DNA of 41,868 nt from JBHJGS01 sp050331575 (GTDB lineage: Bacteria; Pseudomonadota; Alphaproteobacteria; Sphingomonadales; Rhodothalassiaceae). The DNA is taken from the NCBI GenBank assembly GCA_050331575.1, contig JBHJGS010000011.1:1-41868 (forward strand), written 5' to 3'. How positions within the stretch are numbered: position 1 is the first letter of the stretch; the number at the start of each line of letters is the position of its first letter. Shown here piece after piece: positions 1-7,719 of this stretch. The position numbers and the translations under genes were made by a program. The notes beneath the pieces were generated by a model. It saw only the letters and a program-made list of their open reading frames with translations, searched no databases and was not told where the DNA came from.

Positions 1-278
1 CGCCGAGCGGGCCATCCGTGGCCTGGCGCTGGGCCGCAAAAACTATCTGTTCGTCGGCTCCGAGGGCGGCGGCAAATCAGCCGCCATCGCCTATACCCTC
101 ATTGAGACGGCCAAGCTCAACGGCATCGATCCGCAAGCCTGGCTGACGGACGTCCTCGGCCGTAGCGCCGAGCACAAGATCACACGCCTCGACGAACTCC
201 TCCCCTGGCGTTGCGCTGCACAAGCAGCGTAACAGCACGGACCCGAACAGCAAAAGAGCGGCTCTGCCGGACGGTCAC
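1..278 (+). mobile_element. Right end of an IS66-type insertion sequence (partial)
   Basis: The transposase end is followed within 35-45 bases by GCCGGACGGTCAC (266-278). This resembles the right terminal repeat common in IS66 elements, which usually ends GCCGGACGCTTAC or similar. I therefore place the element's right boundary near 278. The match is imperfect and the left end is outside the window, so neither the boundary nor a target duplication can be confirmed. Confidence 0.5.
2..232 (+). CDS. IS66 family transposase, C-terminal part (cut by window edge)
   Basis: The open frame enters from the left edge and stops at TAA 230-232, giving 76 residues. It reads RAIRGLALGRKNYLFVGS, then GGGKSAAIAYTLIETAKLNG, then WLTDVLGR and a short tail ending LDELLPWRCAAQAA. 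This is the typical end of IS66-family TnpC transposases: the RNxxFxGS-type block, the S/IAYTLIETAKLNGIDP block, and the W(L)xDVL...RI...LDELLPW block. TnpC is the DDE enzyme that moves IS66 elements, with TnpA and TnpB as accessory proteins; those genes would lie to the left and are not visible. Whether the full copy is intact cannot be judged here. The visible part has no frameshift. Confidence 0.9.
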   Translation, partial: AERAIRGLALGRKNYLFVGSEGGGKSAAIAYTLIETAKLNGIDPQAWLTDVLGRSAEHKITRLDELLPWRCAAQAA

Positions 279-535
279 CATTTTCGCGGGGCTCGCTCAT
301 TTTTATCAGTATTTTCTCGACACTAAGTGCGCTTTAATACCGTCACATGCGTCCAGAGCCTTACGGTACCGCGCAAGCCTGCTCTGAACAACGGAAAATG
401 TACCGTTTCAGATGCCGTCGGATGTTTTCGCTAGGGGGCGATTGATGGCGATAGAGCCCGATACCGTCACCTTTATAAAATTTTGTTTTTATGTGGTTTT
501 TCGACTGAAACCGATAGGTGTCGAAGGGGATCCTT
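233..535. other. Gap between IS66 end and guaA, no gene seen
   Basis: No convincing coding region lies here; the short frames present do not resemble proteins. From about 295 the stretch is much richer in A and T than the flanking genes. The 10-mer ATACCGTCAC occurs twice in direct orientation, at 337-346 and 461-470. The left part (to about 278) is probably IS66 terminal sequence, and the right part holds the 3' region of guaA. Confidence 0.5.
500..525 (-). terminator. Possible hairpin after guaA
   Basis: TTCGAC (500-505) and GTCGAA (520-525) form a 6-bp stem, with ACC/GGT able to pair inside the loop. It lies 10 bases past the guaA stop on the transcribed strand. There is no clear U tract after it, so a terminator role is only plausible. 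Confidence 0.3.
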
Positions 536-2086
536 CTACTCCCACTCAATCGTCCCCGGGGGTTTGGAGGTGACGTCGTAGACGACGCGGTTGATGCCGC
601 GGACTTCGTTGATGATGCGGGTGGCCACAGCGCTTAGGAATGCGTGGTCGAAGGGGTAGCTGTCGGCGGTCATTCCGTCGGTGGCGGTGACGGCGCGCAG
701 GGCGCAGACATGATCATAGGTGCGCTGATCGCCCATCACGCCCACGGTCTTCACCGGCAACAGCACGGCAAAGGCCTGCCAGATGGCGTCATAGAGGCCG
801 GCCTTGCGGATCTCTTCCAGATAGATGGCATCGGCCTTGCGCAAGATATCGGCCTTGTCCTTGGTGACAGCACCAGGAATGCGGATCGCCAGGCCCGGGC
901 CCGGAAACGGATGCCGGCCGGTGAAGGCGTGGGGCAGGCCCAGCTCCTCGCCCAGGATGCGCACCTCATCCTTGAACAGCTCGCGCAACGGTTCGACCAG
1001 CGTCAGATTCATCTGCTCGGGCAGGCCGCCGACATTGTGGTGCGACTTGATGGTGACCGAGGGGCCGCCGGCAAAGGACACGCTTTCGATCACATCCGGG
1101 TAGAGCGTGCCCTGGGCCAAGAATTGCGCGTCGCCGACCTTCGCGGCCTCTTCCTGGAACACATCGATGAACAGCCGGCCGATGGTCTTGCGCTTTTGTT
1201 CCGGGTCCGTCACGCCATCAAGCGCGTCCAGAAACACCGCCGAGGCATCGCGGTGGATCAGCGGGATATTGTAATGGCCCCGGAACAAATCCACCACCTG
1301 GGTGGCCTCGTTCAGGCGCAAAAGCCCATGGTCGACGAACACGCAGGTCAGCTGGTCGCCGATCGCCTCGTGCAGCAGCACCGCCACCACGGAACTGTCG
1401 ACCCCGCCGGACAGGCCGCAGATCACCCGGCCCTGCCCGACTTGCGCGCGGATCTCGGCGATCTTGGCGGCCTTGAAGGCGGCCATCGACCAGTCCGCGG
1501 TGCAGCCGCACACATCGACGACGAAATTCCTCAACAGCTGCGCCCCGTGCGGCGTGTGCACCACTTCGGGGTGGAATTGCAGGCCATACAAGCGCCGCGC
1601 GTCATCGGCGATGATGGCATAAGGCGCGCCGTCGGACTGGCCGACGATGCGGAACCCCGGCGGCAGGCGGTCGACATGATCGCCATGGCTCATCCACACC
1701 TGCTCGCGGCTGCCCGGCTCCCACACCCCTTCGAACAGCGCGCACGGCTCCTTCAGGTCAACATAGGCGCGGCCGAATTCCTGATAATCCGAGTTGATCA
1801 CCGAACCGCCCAGCGCCTGCACCATGGTCTGCTGACCATAGCAGATGCCCAGGATCGGCAGCCCAGCCTCATAGAGCGCAGCAGGCGCAGCCGGCGCCTC
1901 GGGATCATTCACCGAGGCCGGGCCGCCGGACAAAATCACCCCCTTCGGACGCAGCCGCTCGATCAGGCCGGCCTCGACCTTGTTGAACGGATGGATCTCG
2001 CAATAGACCCCGGCCTCGCGCACGCGCCGGGCGATCAACTGCGTCACTTGGCTGCCGAAATCGACGATCAGGATCAGGTTGGACAT
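536..2086 (-). CDS. guaA: GMP synthase (glutamine-hydrolysing)
   Basis: This 516-residue cytosolic enzyme converts XMP to GMP with ATP and glutamine, the last step of GMP synthesis. Residues 1-190 are a class I glutamine amidotransferase: the nucleophile C82 lies in GICYGQQ and the partners H172 and E174 in FHPEVVHT. The ATP pyrophosphatase domain follows with the PP-loop SGGVDSS at 226-232. The C-terminal dimerisation domain ends in the family-typical PPGTIEWE. Length is close to the usual 515-525 residues. The ATG at 2086 gives the expected N-terminus SNLILIVDFGSQ, although no good ribosome binding site precedes it. rsmB ends 220 bases upstream on the same strand, so guaA probably has its own promoter. 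Its pathway partner guaB lies near 33 kb. Confidence 0.97.
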   Translation of the reverse strand: MSNLILIVDFGSQVTQLIARRVREAGVYCEIHPFNKVEAGLIERLRPKGVILSGGPASVNDPEAPAAPAALYEAGLPILGICYGQQTMVQALGGSVINSDYQEFGRAYVDLKEPCALFEGVWEPGSREQVWMSHGDHVDRLPPGFRIVGQSDGAPYAIIADDARRLYGLQFHPEVVHTPHGAQLLRNFVVDVCGCTADWSMAAFKAAKIAEIRAQVGQGRVICGLSGGVDSSVVAVLLHEAIGDQLTCVFVDHGLLRLNEATQVVDLFRGHYNIPLIHRDASAVFLDALDGVTDPEQKRKTIGRLFIDVFQEEAAKVGDAQFLAQGTLYPDVIESVSFAGGPSVTIKSHHNVGGLPEQMNLTLVEPLRELFKDEVRILGEELGLPHAFTGRHPFPGPGLAIRIPGAVTKDKADILRKADAIYLEEIRKAGLYDAIWQAFAVLLPVKTVGVMGDQRTYDHVCALRAVTATDGMTADSYPFDHAFLSAVATRIINEVRGINRVVYDVTSKPPGTIEWE

Positions 2087-2306
2087 GATCGCGGCTTGTA
2101 GCGCGGCCCCTGCGCCCGGTCCAGCATGGCGCGGCGCCGAAAGCGATTTGCCTGCACCGAGCCACCGGAGGGCGGAACGCGCGCCTTAAGCGGGTCGCCG
2201 GGCGCGCGGGCCTGTGCGGCCGCTGAGCCCGTCGATCAGGCCTCGGAGGCGCACAGCGGCATCAAACCCTGTCAGACCCTGTCTTGCCGCGTCGCAAAGG
2301 CAGCGA

Positions 2307-3560
2307 TCACGCGTAACCGCGGTGCCGCATCACGCACACGAAAAAGCCGTCTGTGTGGTGGACGGAGGGCAGCAGTTGCAGCCATTGTCGGGTCTCGCCG
2401 GTCACCGGGTCGGTCAACGGCTCTGGGCGGAAATCCTCGCGGCGGGCCAGAAAGGCGCTGACTTGGTCGGCATTTTCCTGCGCCAGGATCGAGCAGGTCA
2501 TGTAGCTCAGCGTGCCGCCGGGGCGGACCAGCGCTGCCCCCTCGTCCAGAAGCCGTTCCTGCGTGCCGCCCAGGGCGGTCAGCCGCTTCGGGGTCAGACG
2601 CAGCGCCAGGTCCGGATTGCGCCGCCAGGTGCCGCTGCCCGAGCAGGGCACGTCCAGCACGACATGATCGCCATGCCCGGCCAAGCGCTGCAATTGGTCG
2701 GCCCGCTCCGCCGGGCGCACGGGCTGCGTGTGCAGGATCGTCACCCCGGCGCGGGCGGCGCGGCGCTCAGCCTCCCGCAGCTTGGCGGGCGCCACGTCGC
2801 AGGCGATCAGCCGGCCTTGATCGGCCATCTGTCCGGCCAGCGCCAAGCTCTTGCCGCCGGCCCCGGCGCACAGATCGATGACGGTCTGACCGGGGCGCGC
2901 CGGCACTTGCGCTGCGGCCCATTGAGCCGCGGCATCCTGCACCTCGGCCAGGCCGGCCTGCACCACCTCCAACGGCGCCGGCGTGTCCGCGCCAAGCCGC
3001 AGCGCACCGGACGGCCATGGCAGGATCTCTGCCACAATATCTTGAGCCGCCAGCCCGGCACGCACGGTCCGGGTCGCCGCCTTCAAGGGATTGGCGCGCA
3101 AGTCGACCGGCGCACGGTCGCGGAACGAGGCGTCCAACGCGGCCAAATCCTCACCGTAGCCTGTGATCAAGCCGGGTCTGAGCCAGGCCGGGATCAACTG
3201 CGGCCTGACGGTCTGGCGGGCGCGGTCCAGCCCGGTGCGTTCCTCCGCGCTCAACGGCGCCAGGCCATAACGGCCGCCCACCTGCGCGGTTGGATCGCCG
3301 GCAGGCTCGGCCAACAGCGCCAAAGTGCGCCCGGTCACTGGCAGTCCGGCGTTGGTCAAGGCCGTCGCCAGGCCGGCATGGGCGCGCAACACGGCGTAGA
3401 CCTTGGCCTGCACCGCCCGGCGGTCCTTGGCGCCGGCATAGCGGCGGTTGCGGAAATAGCGCTGGATCAGGCGGTCGGCCGGACGGCGCTGGGCCTGGGC
3501 GTCGGCGATGATCAGGTCGAGCAACTCAGCGGCCGCGGCCAGCCGAGCGGCTGGGGTCAT
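2307..3560 (-). CDS. rsmB: RsmB-type 16S rRNA (cytosine-5) methyltransferase
   Basis: This 417-residue protein is an SAM-dependent RNA m5C methyltransferase of the RsmB/NOP2 family; E. coli RsmB modifies C967 of 16S rRNA. The N-terminal 140 residues resemble the NusB-like RNA-binding domain. The catalytic domain shows SAM motif I DLCAGAGGKS (229-238), motif IV DVPCSGSGTW with C306, and motif VI SYMTCSIL with C356. The last two provide the two cysteines needed for catalysis and release. A start at 3560 is preferred over a longer upstream frame because its ATG overlaps the rhodanese stop codon as ATGA, which implies translational coupling. Exact target-site specificity is inferred from family similarity only. 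Confidence 0.9.
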   Translation of the reverse strand: MTPAARLAAAAELLDLIIADAQAQRRPADRLIQRYFRNRRYAGAKDRRAVQAKVYAVLRAHAGLATALTNAGLPVTGRTLALLAEPAGDPTAQVGGRYGLAPLSAEERTGLDRARQTVRPQLIPAWLRPGLITGYGEDLAALDASFRDRAPVDLRANPLKAATRTVRAGLAAQDIVAEILPWPSGALRLGADTPAPLEVVQAGLAEVQDAAAQWAAAQVPARPGQTVIDLCAGAGGKSLALAGQMADQGRLIACDVAPAKLREAERRAARAGVTILHTQPVRPAERADQLQRLAGHGDHVVLDVPCSGSGTWRRNPDLALRLTPKRLTALGGTQERLLDEGAALVRPGGTLSYMTCSILAQENADQVSAFLARREDFRPEPLTDPVTGETRQWLQLLPSVHHTDGFFVCVMRHRGYA

Positions 3561-4093
3561 TGGCTCGTTGACGGCAGATAGGCTGGGGAATAGGCGGCCG
3601 CCTCCGCGCGCGGCATGACCTGCTTCCAAAACCAGTTATACGGATGGGCATGGTCGGTCGGCCCGGCCGCATTGACCAGCGGCAGGCCCTCGCCGTGCCA
3701 GCGGAAGATACCGCCCTTCAGATTGGCCAGCCGATGCGTCGGCAGCCCGGCTTGCATGACCCGTTCCGCCAATGTGGTCGAGCGTCGCCCGATCGAGCAA
3801 TAAAAGATCAGACGCTTGCCCTCGATGCGCTGCCCATAAAGGCGCAAGAATTCGTCACCGGAGAGCGCGGGATCGACGCGCATGGCACCGGGTAGGTGCG
3901 AAACCGCGAATTCCGCCTCCTCGCGTACATCCAATAACAGCACATCCTTGTGATCAAGCGCCTGGGCAACCTCCGTTGGGCTTTGTTGCGGCACCTCGCT
4001 ATTGTTGGCAATGCGCTCGGCAATATGGCTCAGCGTGTCAGCCGTCGCAGGGACGGCACTGAGAAAAAAGGCAAAAACAAGCAGGAAACGCAC
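3557..4093 (-). CDS. Exported single-domain rhodanese-like protein
   Basis: I choose a GTG start at 4093 because GGAG lies about 8 bases upstream and because it begins with a clean signal peptide, VRFLLVFAFFLSAVPATA, with probable cleavage after ATA. The mature part of the 178-residue product is one rhodanese domain: LLLDVREEAEFAVSHLPGA, then the active-site loop FYCSIGRRST with the catalytic cysteine, then NLKGGIFRWHGEGLPLVN. Such proteins transfer sulfane sulfur; this one should act in the periplasm. Its substrate is unknown. The stop overlaps the rsmB start by four bases (ATGA), so the two genes are cotranscribed although their roles look unrelated. Confidence 0.82.
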   Translation of the reverse strand: MRFLLVFAFFLSAVPATADTLSHIAERIANNSEVPQQSPTEVAQALDHKDVLLLDVREEAEFAVSHLPGAMRVDPALSGDEFLRLYGQRIEGKRLIFYCSIGRRSTTLAERVMQAGLPTHRLANLKGGIFRWHGEGLPLVNAAGPTDHAHPYNWFWKQVMPRAEAAAYSPAYLPSTSQ

Positions 4094-4241
4094 CGATTGG
4101 ATCTCCGCGCCGAGAAAATGACTGAGACTTATTCTAGGCGCATTGCCCGCGCCTGTCGCGTCAAGTCTGTGCGAGGCGGCTGTGCTCATGCGCACCGATC
4201 GCTCTATGTTAAGAAGCATCCAGAGAAAAGGACCCCCGCCC

Positions 4242-4583
4242 ATGACCACCCTTGAGATCAGCCGCGACGTGAAATTCCGCATCGGCCAGGTGGTGAAACA
4301 CCGTCTGTTCCCGTTCCGGGGGGTCATTTTCGACGTGGATCCGGAATTTAACAATACCGAAGACTGGTGGCTGTCGATCCCGGAGGAGATCCGCCCGGCG
4401 AAGGAGCAGCCCTATTATCATCTGTTCGCGGAAAATGCGCAAACCACCTATATCGCCTATGTCAGCCAGCAGAATTTGCTGCCCGATGACAGCGGTAGGC
4501 CCGTGCGCCACCCGAAGGTCAGCGAACTGTTCGGCCCGCTGAACGGCGATGTGTATGAGCTGGAAAGCTTCCTGAAAAACTAG
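4242..4583 (+). CDS. hspQ: Heat shock protein HspQ
   Basis: This is a 113-residue cytosolic protein of the HspQ/YccV family. In E. coli HspQ promotes degradation of mutant DnaA and acts as a Lon specificity factor; the fold is also called the hemimethylated-DNA-binding domain. Diagnostic parts are KFRIGQVVKHRLFPFRGVIF, DWWLSIPEEIRPAKEQPYYH, and YVSQQNLLPD near the end. The length fits the family (about 105-115). The ATG at 4242 is preceded by GAGAAAAGGA, a fair ribosome binding site, and begins where the family alignment begins; an in-frame extension upstream is unlike any HspQ. The gene diverges from the rhodanese gene. Confidence 0.93.
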   Translation: MTTLEISRDVKFRIGQVVKHRLFPFRGVIFDVDPEFNNTEDWWLSIPEEIRPAKEQPYYHLFAENAQTTYIAYVSQQNLLPDDSGRPVRHPKVSELFGPLNGDVYELESFLKN

Positions 4584-4619
4584 AGCAACATCAGACCGAT
4601 TGGACTCGCTCGGCGATAC

Positions 4620-4651
4620 CCATCGGGCGGATAAAGAGGCTCACCCGATGG
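4620..4651. terminator. Hairpin after hspQ, first
   Basis: CCATCGGG (4620-4627) and CCCGATGG (4644-4651) form a perfect 8-bp stem with a 16-base loop, 37 bases after the hspQ stop. No T run follows, so termination is uncertain. Confidence 0.35.
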
Positions 4652-4662
4652 AAGGCGGGCAT

Positions 4663-4686
4663 TATCCCGTCAGCGACGGCGGGATA
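4663..4686. terminator. Hairpin after hspQ, second
   Basis: TATCCCG (4663-4669) and CGGGATA (4680-4686) form a perfect 7-bp stem with a 10-base loop, directly after the first hairpin. It could stop or protect the hspQ transcript. Confidence 0.35.
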
Positions 4687-4705
4687 GTTCCATGCGTGCG
4701 CCAAA

Positions 4706-4738
4706 TAGGGGGCATTGTGTCTCACACAGCACCCTCTA
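4706..4738 (-). terminator. Hairpin after tRNA-Glu
   Basis: TAGGGGG (4706-4712) pairs with CCCTCTA (4732-4738) with one G-U pair; an internal bulge follows and then TGTGT/ACACA around CTC. Read on the minus strand it starts 23 bases past the tRNA CCA and is followed by TTT, so it is a candidate terminator for the tRNA. Confidence 0.4.
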
Positions 4739-4760
4739 AACCCTTGATTTCTTGATAAAA

Positions 4761-4836
4761 TGGTGACCCCTACGGGACTCGAACCCGTGTTTTCGCCGTG
4801 AAAGGGCGACGTCCTAGACCGCTAGACGAAGGGGCC
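4761..4836 (-). tRNA. tRNA-Glu (anticodon TTC)
   Basis: The minus strand folds as a standard 76-nt cloverleaf. The acceptor GGCCCCT pairs with AGGGGTC (one G-U), followed by discriminator A and an encoded CCA. The anticodon arm is CGCC-CTTTCAC-GGCG with TTC at 34-36 (plus-strand bases 4800-4802), and the T-arm carries GGTTCGAGTCC. The sequence closely resembles E. coli tRNA-Glu. It lies 75 bases past the recJ stop, on the same strand. Confidence 0.96.
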
Positions 4837-4911
4837 ATCGCGTCGGGGCGGCGATTGATCGGCCGCGCGCTGACGTTGAGGGCGGCGTGTTACCGTGGCG
4901 CCTGCGCCCCG

Positions 4912-6711
4912 TCAAGGGCACATTTTCGTGTGAGCCAGGGCCGGGCTGGCGTCCTCAATATGAAAGTCCGCCTTCGCGGATCCGCCATAATGGCTCAGCC
5001 GCACCTGCCCTGCGACATGCACACGCGCGCCGTTTGCGGCCTGCAGGCAGGCGCCCAAGGGGCCATCCGCCGCGCGGAACGCCACAGCGGAGATCTGGAC
5101 ACCGTCGCGGCCAGCCAAACTGACCTTGACATGGCCATTGCCGACCGTGCGGGCGAAGCGAACCGAGACATCGGGCACAACGAAGCGCGGCGCGGGATTG
5201 CCGATGCCATAGGGACCGCCCTGCTCCAGCGCCTCGGCCAGATCGACGGTGCAGCCGCCGCAGCTGACCAGGCCGTCCAGCGCCAGCGTCTGCTGCGCCT
5301 GCGCAGCGGCAACCGGGGCGGCCAGCCGCTCGCTCAGAAAGGCCATCAGATCGTCGAGCCGATCGCGCGCCACGGTCAGTCCCACCGCCATGGCATGACC
5401 GCCGCCCTTGATCAGCACGCCGTGTGCCAGCGCGTCCAGAATGACGGCGCCCAGATCCACCCCGGCGACAGAGCGGCCGGAGCCGACCGCCGTGGCGCCG
5501 TCAGCGGCCAGCACCAGGGCCGGGCGGCCCAACTGTTCCTTCAAGCGCCCGGCGACGATGCCGACCACACCGGGGTGCCAGCCCTCCCCGCACACCAGGG
5601 CGATCGGCCCGTCCCGGTCCTGCAGCGCCAGCTGCGCCATCGCCGCCTCGCACACCGCCTGTTCCACGGCTTGGCGCTCGCGGTTCAACTGATCGAGTTG
5701 GCGCGCCAGCGTGGCGGCTTGGGCCGGGTCGTCGCAGCTCAGCAGCGCGGCCCCCAGCCCGGCATCGCCGATGCGCCCACCGGCATTGATGCGCGGGCCC
5801 AGCAGAAAGCCCAGATGATAGCAGGACGGCGGACCATGCGCGCCGGCGACATCCGCCAGGGCGGCGATGCCGGCATTGCCACGCCGGGCCATGACCTTCA
5901 GGCCCTGCGCCACCAGCGCCCGATTGGCCCCGGTTAGCGCTGCCATGTCGCAGACCGTACCCAAGGCCACCAGATCGAGCAGCGCCAAAGGATCGGGCGC
6001 GCCGGCAGGCAAGGCATCGCGCTTGCGCAGAACCGCGCGCAGCGCAATCACCGCCAGAAAGGCGATGCCGACCGCAGCCAGCCCGCCGGGCGCATCCGCC
6101 GCCTCATCCAGCCGGTTGGGATTGACCAGGGCATAGGCCGGCGGCAGCGTAGGCTGTGCCTTGTGGTGGTCCAGCACCATGACCTGCAGGCCCGCGGCGC
6201 GCGCCGCCTGCAATGCCTCGAAACTGGCGGTGCCGCAGTCCAGCGTCACCACCAGCCGTTTGCCGGCGTGGGCGAACCCGCGCATGGCCGCGACGGTCGG
6301 GCCATAGCCTTCGGTCAGCCGATCGGGTATATGAATCTCCACAGGGCAGCCCAGGCCGCGCAGATACCGCGCCAAGACCGCCGCGGAGGTCGCCCCGTCG
6401 ACATCATAGTCGGCGAACAGCTGAACGGGCTCCTTGGCGATCACCGCATCGGCCAGCCGCTCTGCGGCCGCGGCCATATCCAGCAGCGACAGGGGATCCG
6501 GCAGCGCGGTCTTCAGTTGCGGCGTCAGATAGGCGGCAGCCGCCTCCGGACCGATGCCGCGCCCCACCAGCACGCGCGCCAGCGGCTCGGCCAAGCCCAC
6601 GCCCTGGCACAGCGCCTCGACATGCCGGTCCAGCGCCGGGCGCAGCTGCCAGCGCCGGCCCAGCACCGAGCGGTCGACGCCCAACACGGCGTCGGACAGC
6701 TCAGCGAGCAT
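4912..6711 (-). CDS. recJ: Single-stranded-DNA-specific exonuclease RecJ
   Basis: This 599-residue 5'-3' exonuclease on single-stranded DNA acts in RecF-pathway recombination, base excision and mismatch repair. The DHH catalytic core has motif I DYDVDG (101-106), motif II LDCGT (157-161), motif III DHH (181-183), and further on NPNRLDE. The DHHA1 domain carries SGRSVAGVDLG and the glycine-rich KGGGHAMAVGLTV. The C-terminal OB-fold nucleic-acid-binding part ends ADFHIEDASPAL. Length matches alphaproteobacterial RecJ. The ATG at 6711 overlaps the glpX stop by 11 bases, so recJ is the last gene of a coupled hom-glpX-recJ operon. Confidence 0.96.
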   Translation of the reverse strand: MLAELSDAVLGVDRSVLGRRWQLRPALDRHVEALCQGVGLAEPLARVLVGRGIGPEAAAAYLTPQLKTALPDPLSLLDMAAAAERLADAVIAKEPVQLFADYDVDGATSAAVLARYLRGLGCPVEIHIPDRLTEGYGPTVAAMRGFAHAGKRLVVTLDCGTASFEALQAARAAGLQVMVLDHHKAQPTLPPAYALVNPNRLDEAADAPGGLAAVGIAFLAVIALRAVLRKRDALPAGAPDPLALLDLVALGTVCDMAALTGANRALVAQGLKVMARRGNAGIAALADVAGAHGPPSCYHLGFLLGPRINAGGRIGDAGLGAALLSCDDPAQAATLARQLDQLNRERQAVEQAVCEAAMAQLALQDRDGPIALVCGEGWHPGVVGIVAGRLKEQLGRPALVLAADGATAVGSGRSVAGVDLGAVILDALAHGVLIKGGGHAMAVGLTVARDRLDDLMAFLSERLAAPVAAAQAQQTLALDGLVSCGGCTVDLAEALEQGGPYGIGNPAPRFVVPDVSVRFARTVGNGHVKVSLAGRDGVQISAVAFRAADGPLGACLQAANGARVHVAGQVRLSHYGGSAKADFHIEDASPALAHTKMCP

Positions 6712-7687
6712 GCGACTCCGACTGCACCCAGCGCACCGTGCCGGTCGACGCGCGCATCACCACCGACTGCATCCACACCTTGCCGGCGCGCCGGCGCACG
6801 CCGTGCAGCAGCGTACCGTCGGTGACACCGGTGGCCGCGAAGACGACATCGCCGCGGGCCATATCCAACAATTCGTATTTGCGGTTCAGATCGGTGATGC
6901 CGCACCGCGCCGCGCGCGCCTTCTCATCCTCGTTGCGGAACACCAGACGGCCCTGGAACTGGCCGCCGACGGTGCGCAAAGCAGCCGCCGCCAGAACCCC
7001 CTCCGGCGCGCCGCCCTTGCCCATATAAAGGTCGATGGCGGTTTGCGGATTGGTGGTGGCGATCACGCCGGCGACATCGCCGTCGGAGATCAGATGCACC
7101 CGACAGCCGACCGTGCGCAGGTCTGCGATCAGCTCCTCATGACGCGGCCGGTCAAGCACGCACACGCCGACCTCGTCGATCGCGATGCCACGCGCCTTGG
7201 CGAACTCCCGCACATTTTCAGCCGGCGTGGCGTCCAGATCGACGACGCCTTCGGGCAGACCGCCGCCCACCGCCAGCTTGTTCATATAAACGTCCGGCGC
7301 ATTCAGCAAATTGCCGCGTTTGGCCACCGCCAGCACCGCCAGCGCATTCTGGCCGGCCTTGGCGGTGATGGTGGTGCCTTCCAGCGGATCCAGAGCGATA
7401 TCGATCTGCGGGCCGCCTTGGCCCACCTCCTCGCCGATATACAGCATCGGCGCCTCGTCGCGCTCGCCCTCGCCGATCACCACGCGGCCGGAAATCGGCA
7501 GATTGTTGAGCCGTTCACGCATGGCGGCCACGGCGGCGGCATCGGCGGCCTTTTCGTCGCCGCGGCCGATCAGCCGGGCCGCCTCCACCGCCGCTCCCTC
7601 GGTCACCCGCACCATCTCCAGGACGATGCGTCGATCCAATGGCAATAGGTCAGAGGCGGGCGGGATGTCGGTTTGCGTCGTGGCCAT
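6701..7687 (-). CDS. glpX: Class II fructose-1,6-bisphosphatase GlpX
   Basis: This 328-residue cytosolic enzyme removes the 1-phosphate from fructose-1,6-bisphosphate in gluconeogenesis; some homologues also act on sedoheptulose-1,7-bisphosphate. Metal and substrate motifs are IGEGERDEAPM (71-81) and DIALDPLEGTT (97-106), followed by VAKRGNLLNAPDVYMNKL, LISDGDVAG and MGKGGAPEGVLAAAAL. The start at 7687 is supported by a strong AGGAGGAG ribosome binding site; an upstream in-frame ATG lacks one. The gene lies 32 bases after hom and overlaps recJ by 11. Confidence 0.96.
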   Translation of the reverse strand: MATTQTDIPPASDLLPLDRRIVLEMVRVTEGAAVEAARLIGRGDEKAADAAAVAAMRERLNNLPISGRVVIGEGERDEAPMLYIGEEVGQGGPQIDIALDPLEGTTITAKAGQNALAVLAVAKRGNLLNAPDVYMNKLAVGGGLPEGVVDLDATPAENVREFAKARGIAIDEVGVCVLDRPRHEELIADLRTVGCRVHLISDGDVAGVIATTNPQTAIDLYMGKGGAPEGVLAAAALRTVGGQFQGRLVFRNEDEKARAARCGITDLNRKYELLDMARGDVVFAATGVTDGTLLHGVRRRAGKVWMQSVVMRASTGTVRWVQSESHAR

Positions 7688-7719
7688 GGCGGCTCCTCCT
7701 GATCGGCGCGGTCGGGCGG

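Noticed and set aside
361..549. Small minus-strand open frame before guaA (62 codons)
   Set aside because: It overlaps the guaA stop, has no ribosome binding site or recognisable protein character, and lies in an AT-rich junction.
644..2101. Long plus-strand open frame opposite guaA (485 codons)
   Set aside because: It lies wholly antisense to a clear guaA, is rich in H, D, Q and R as expected for a GC-rich shadow, and matches no family.
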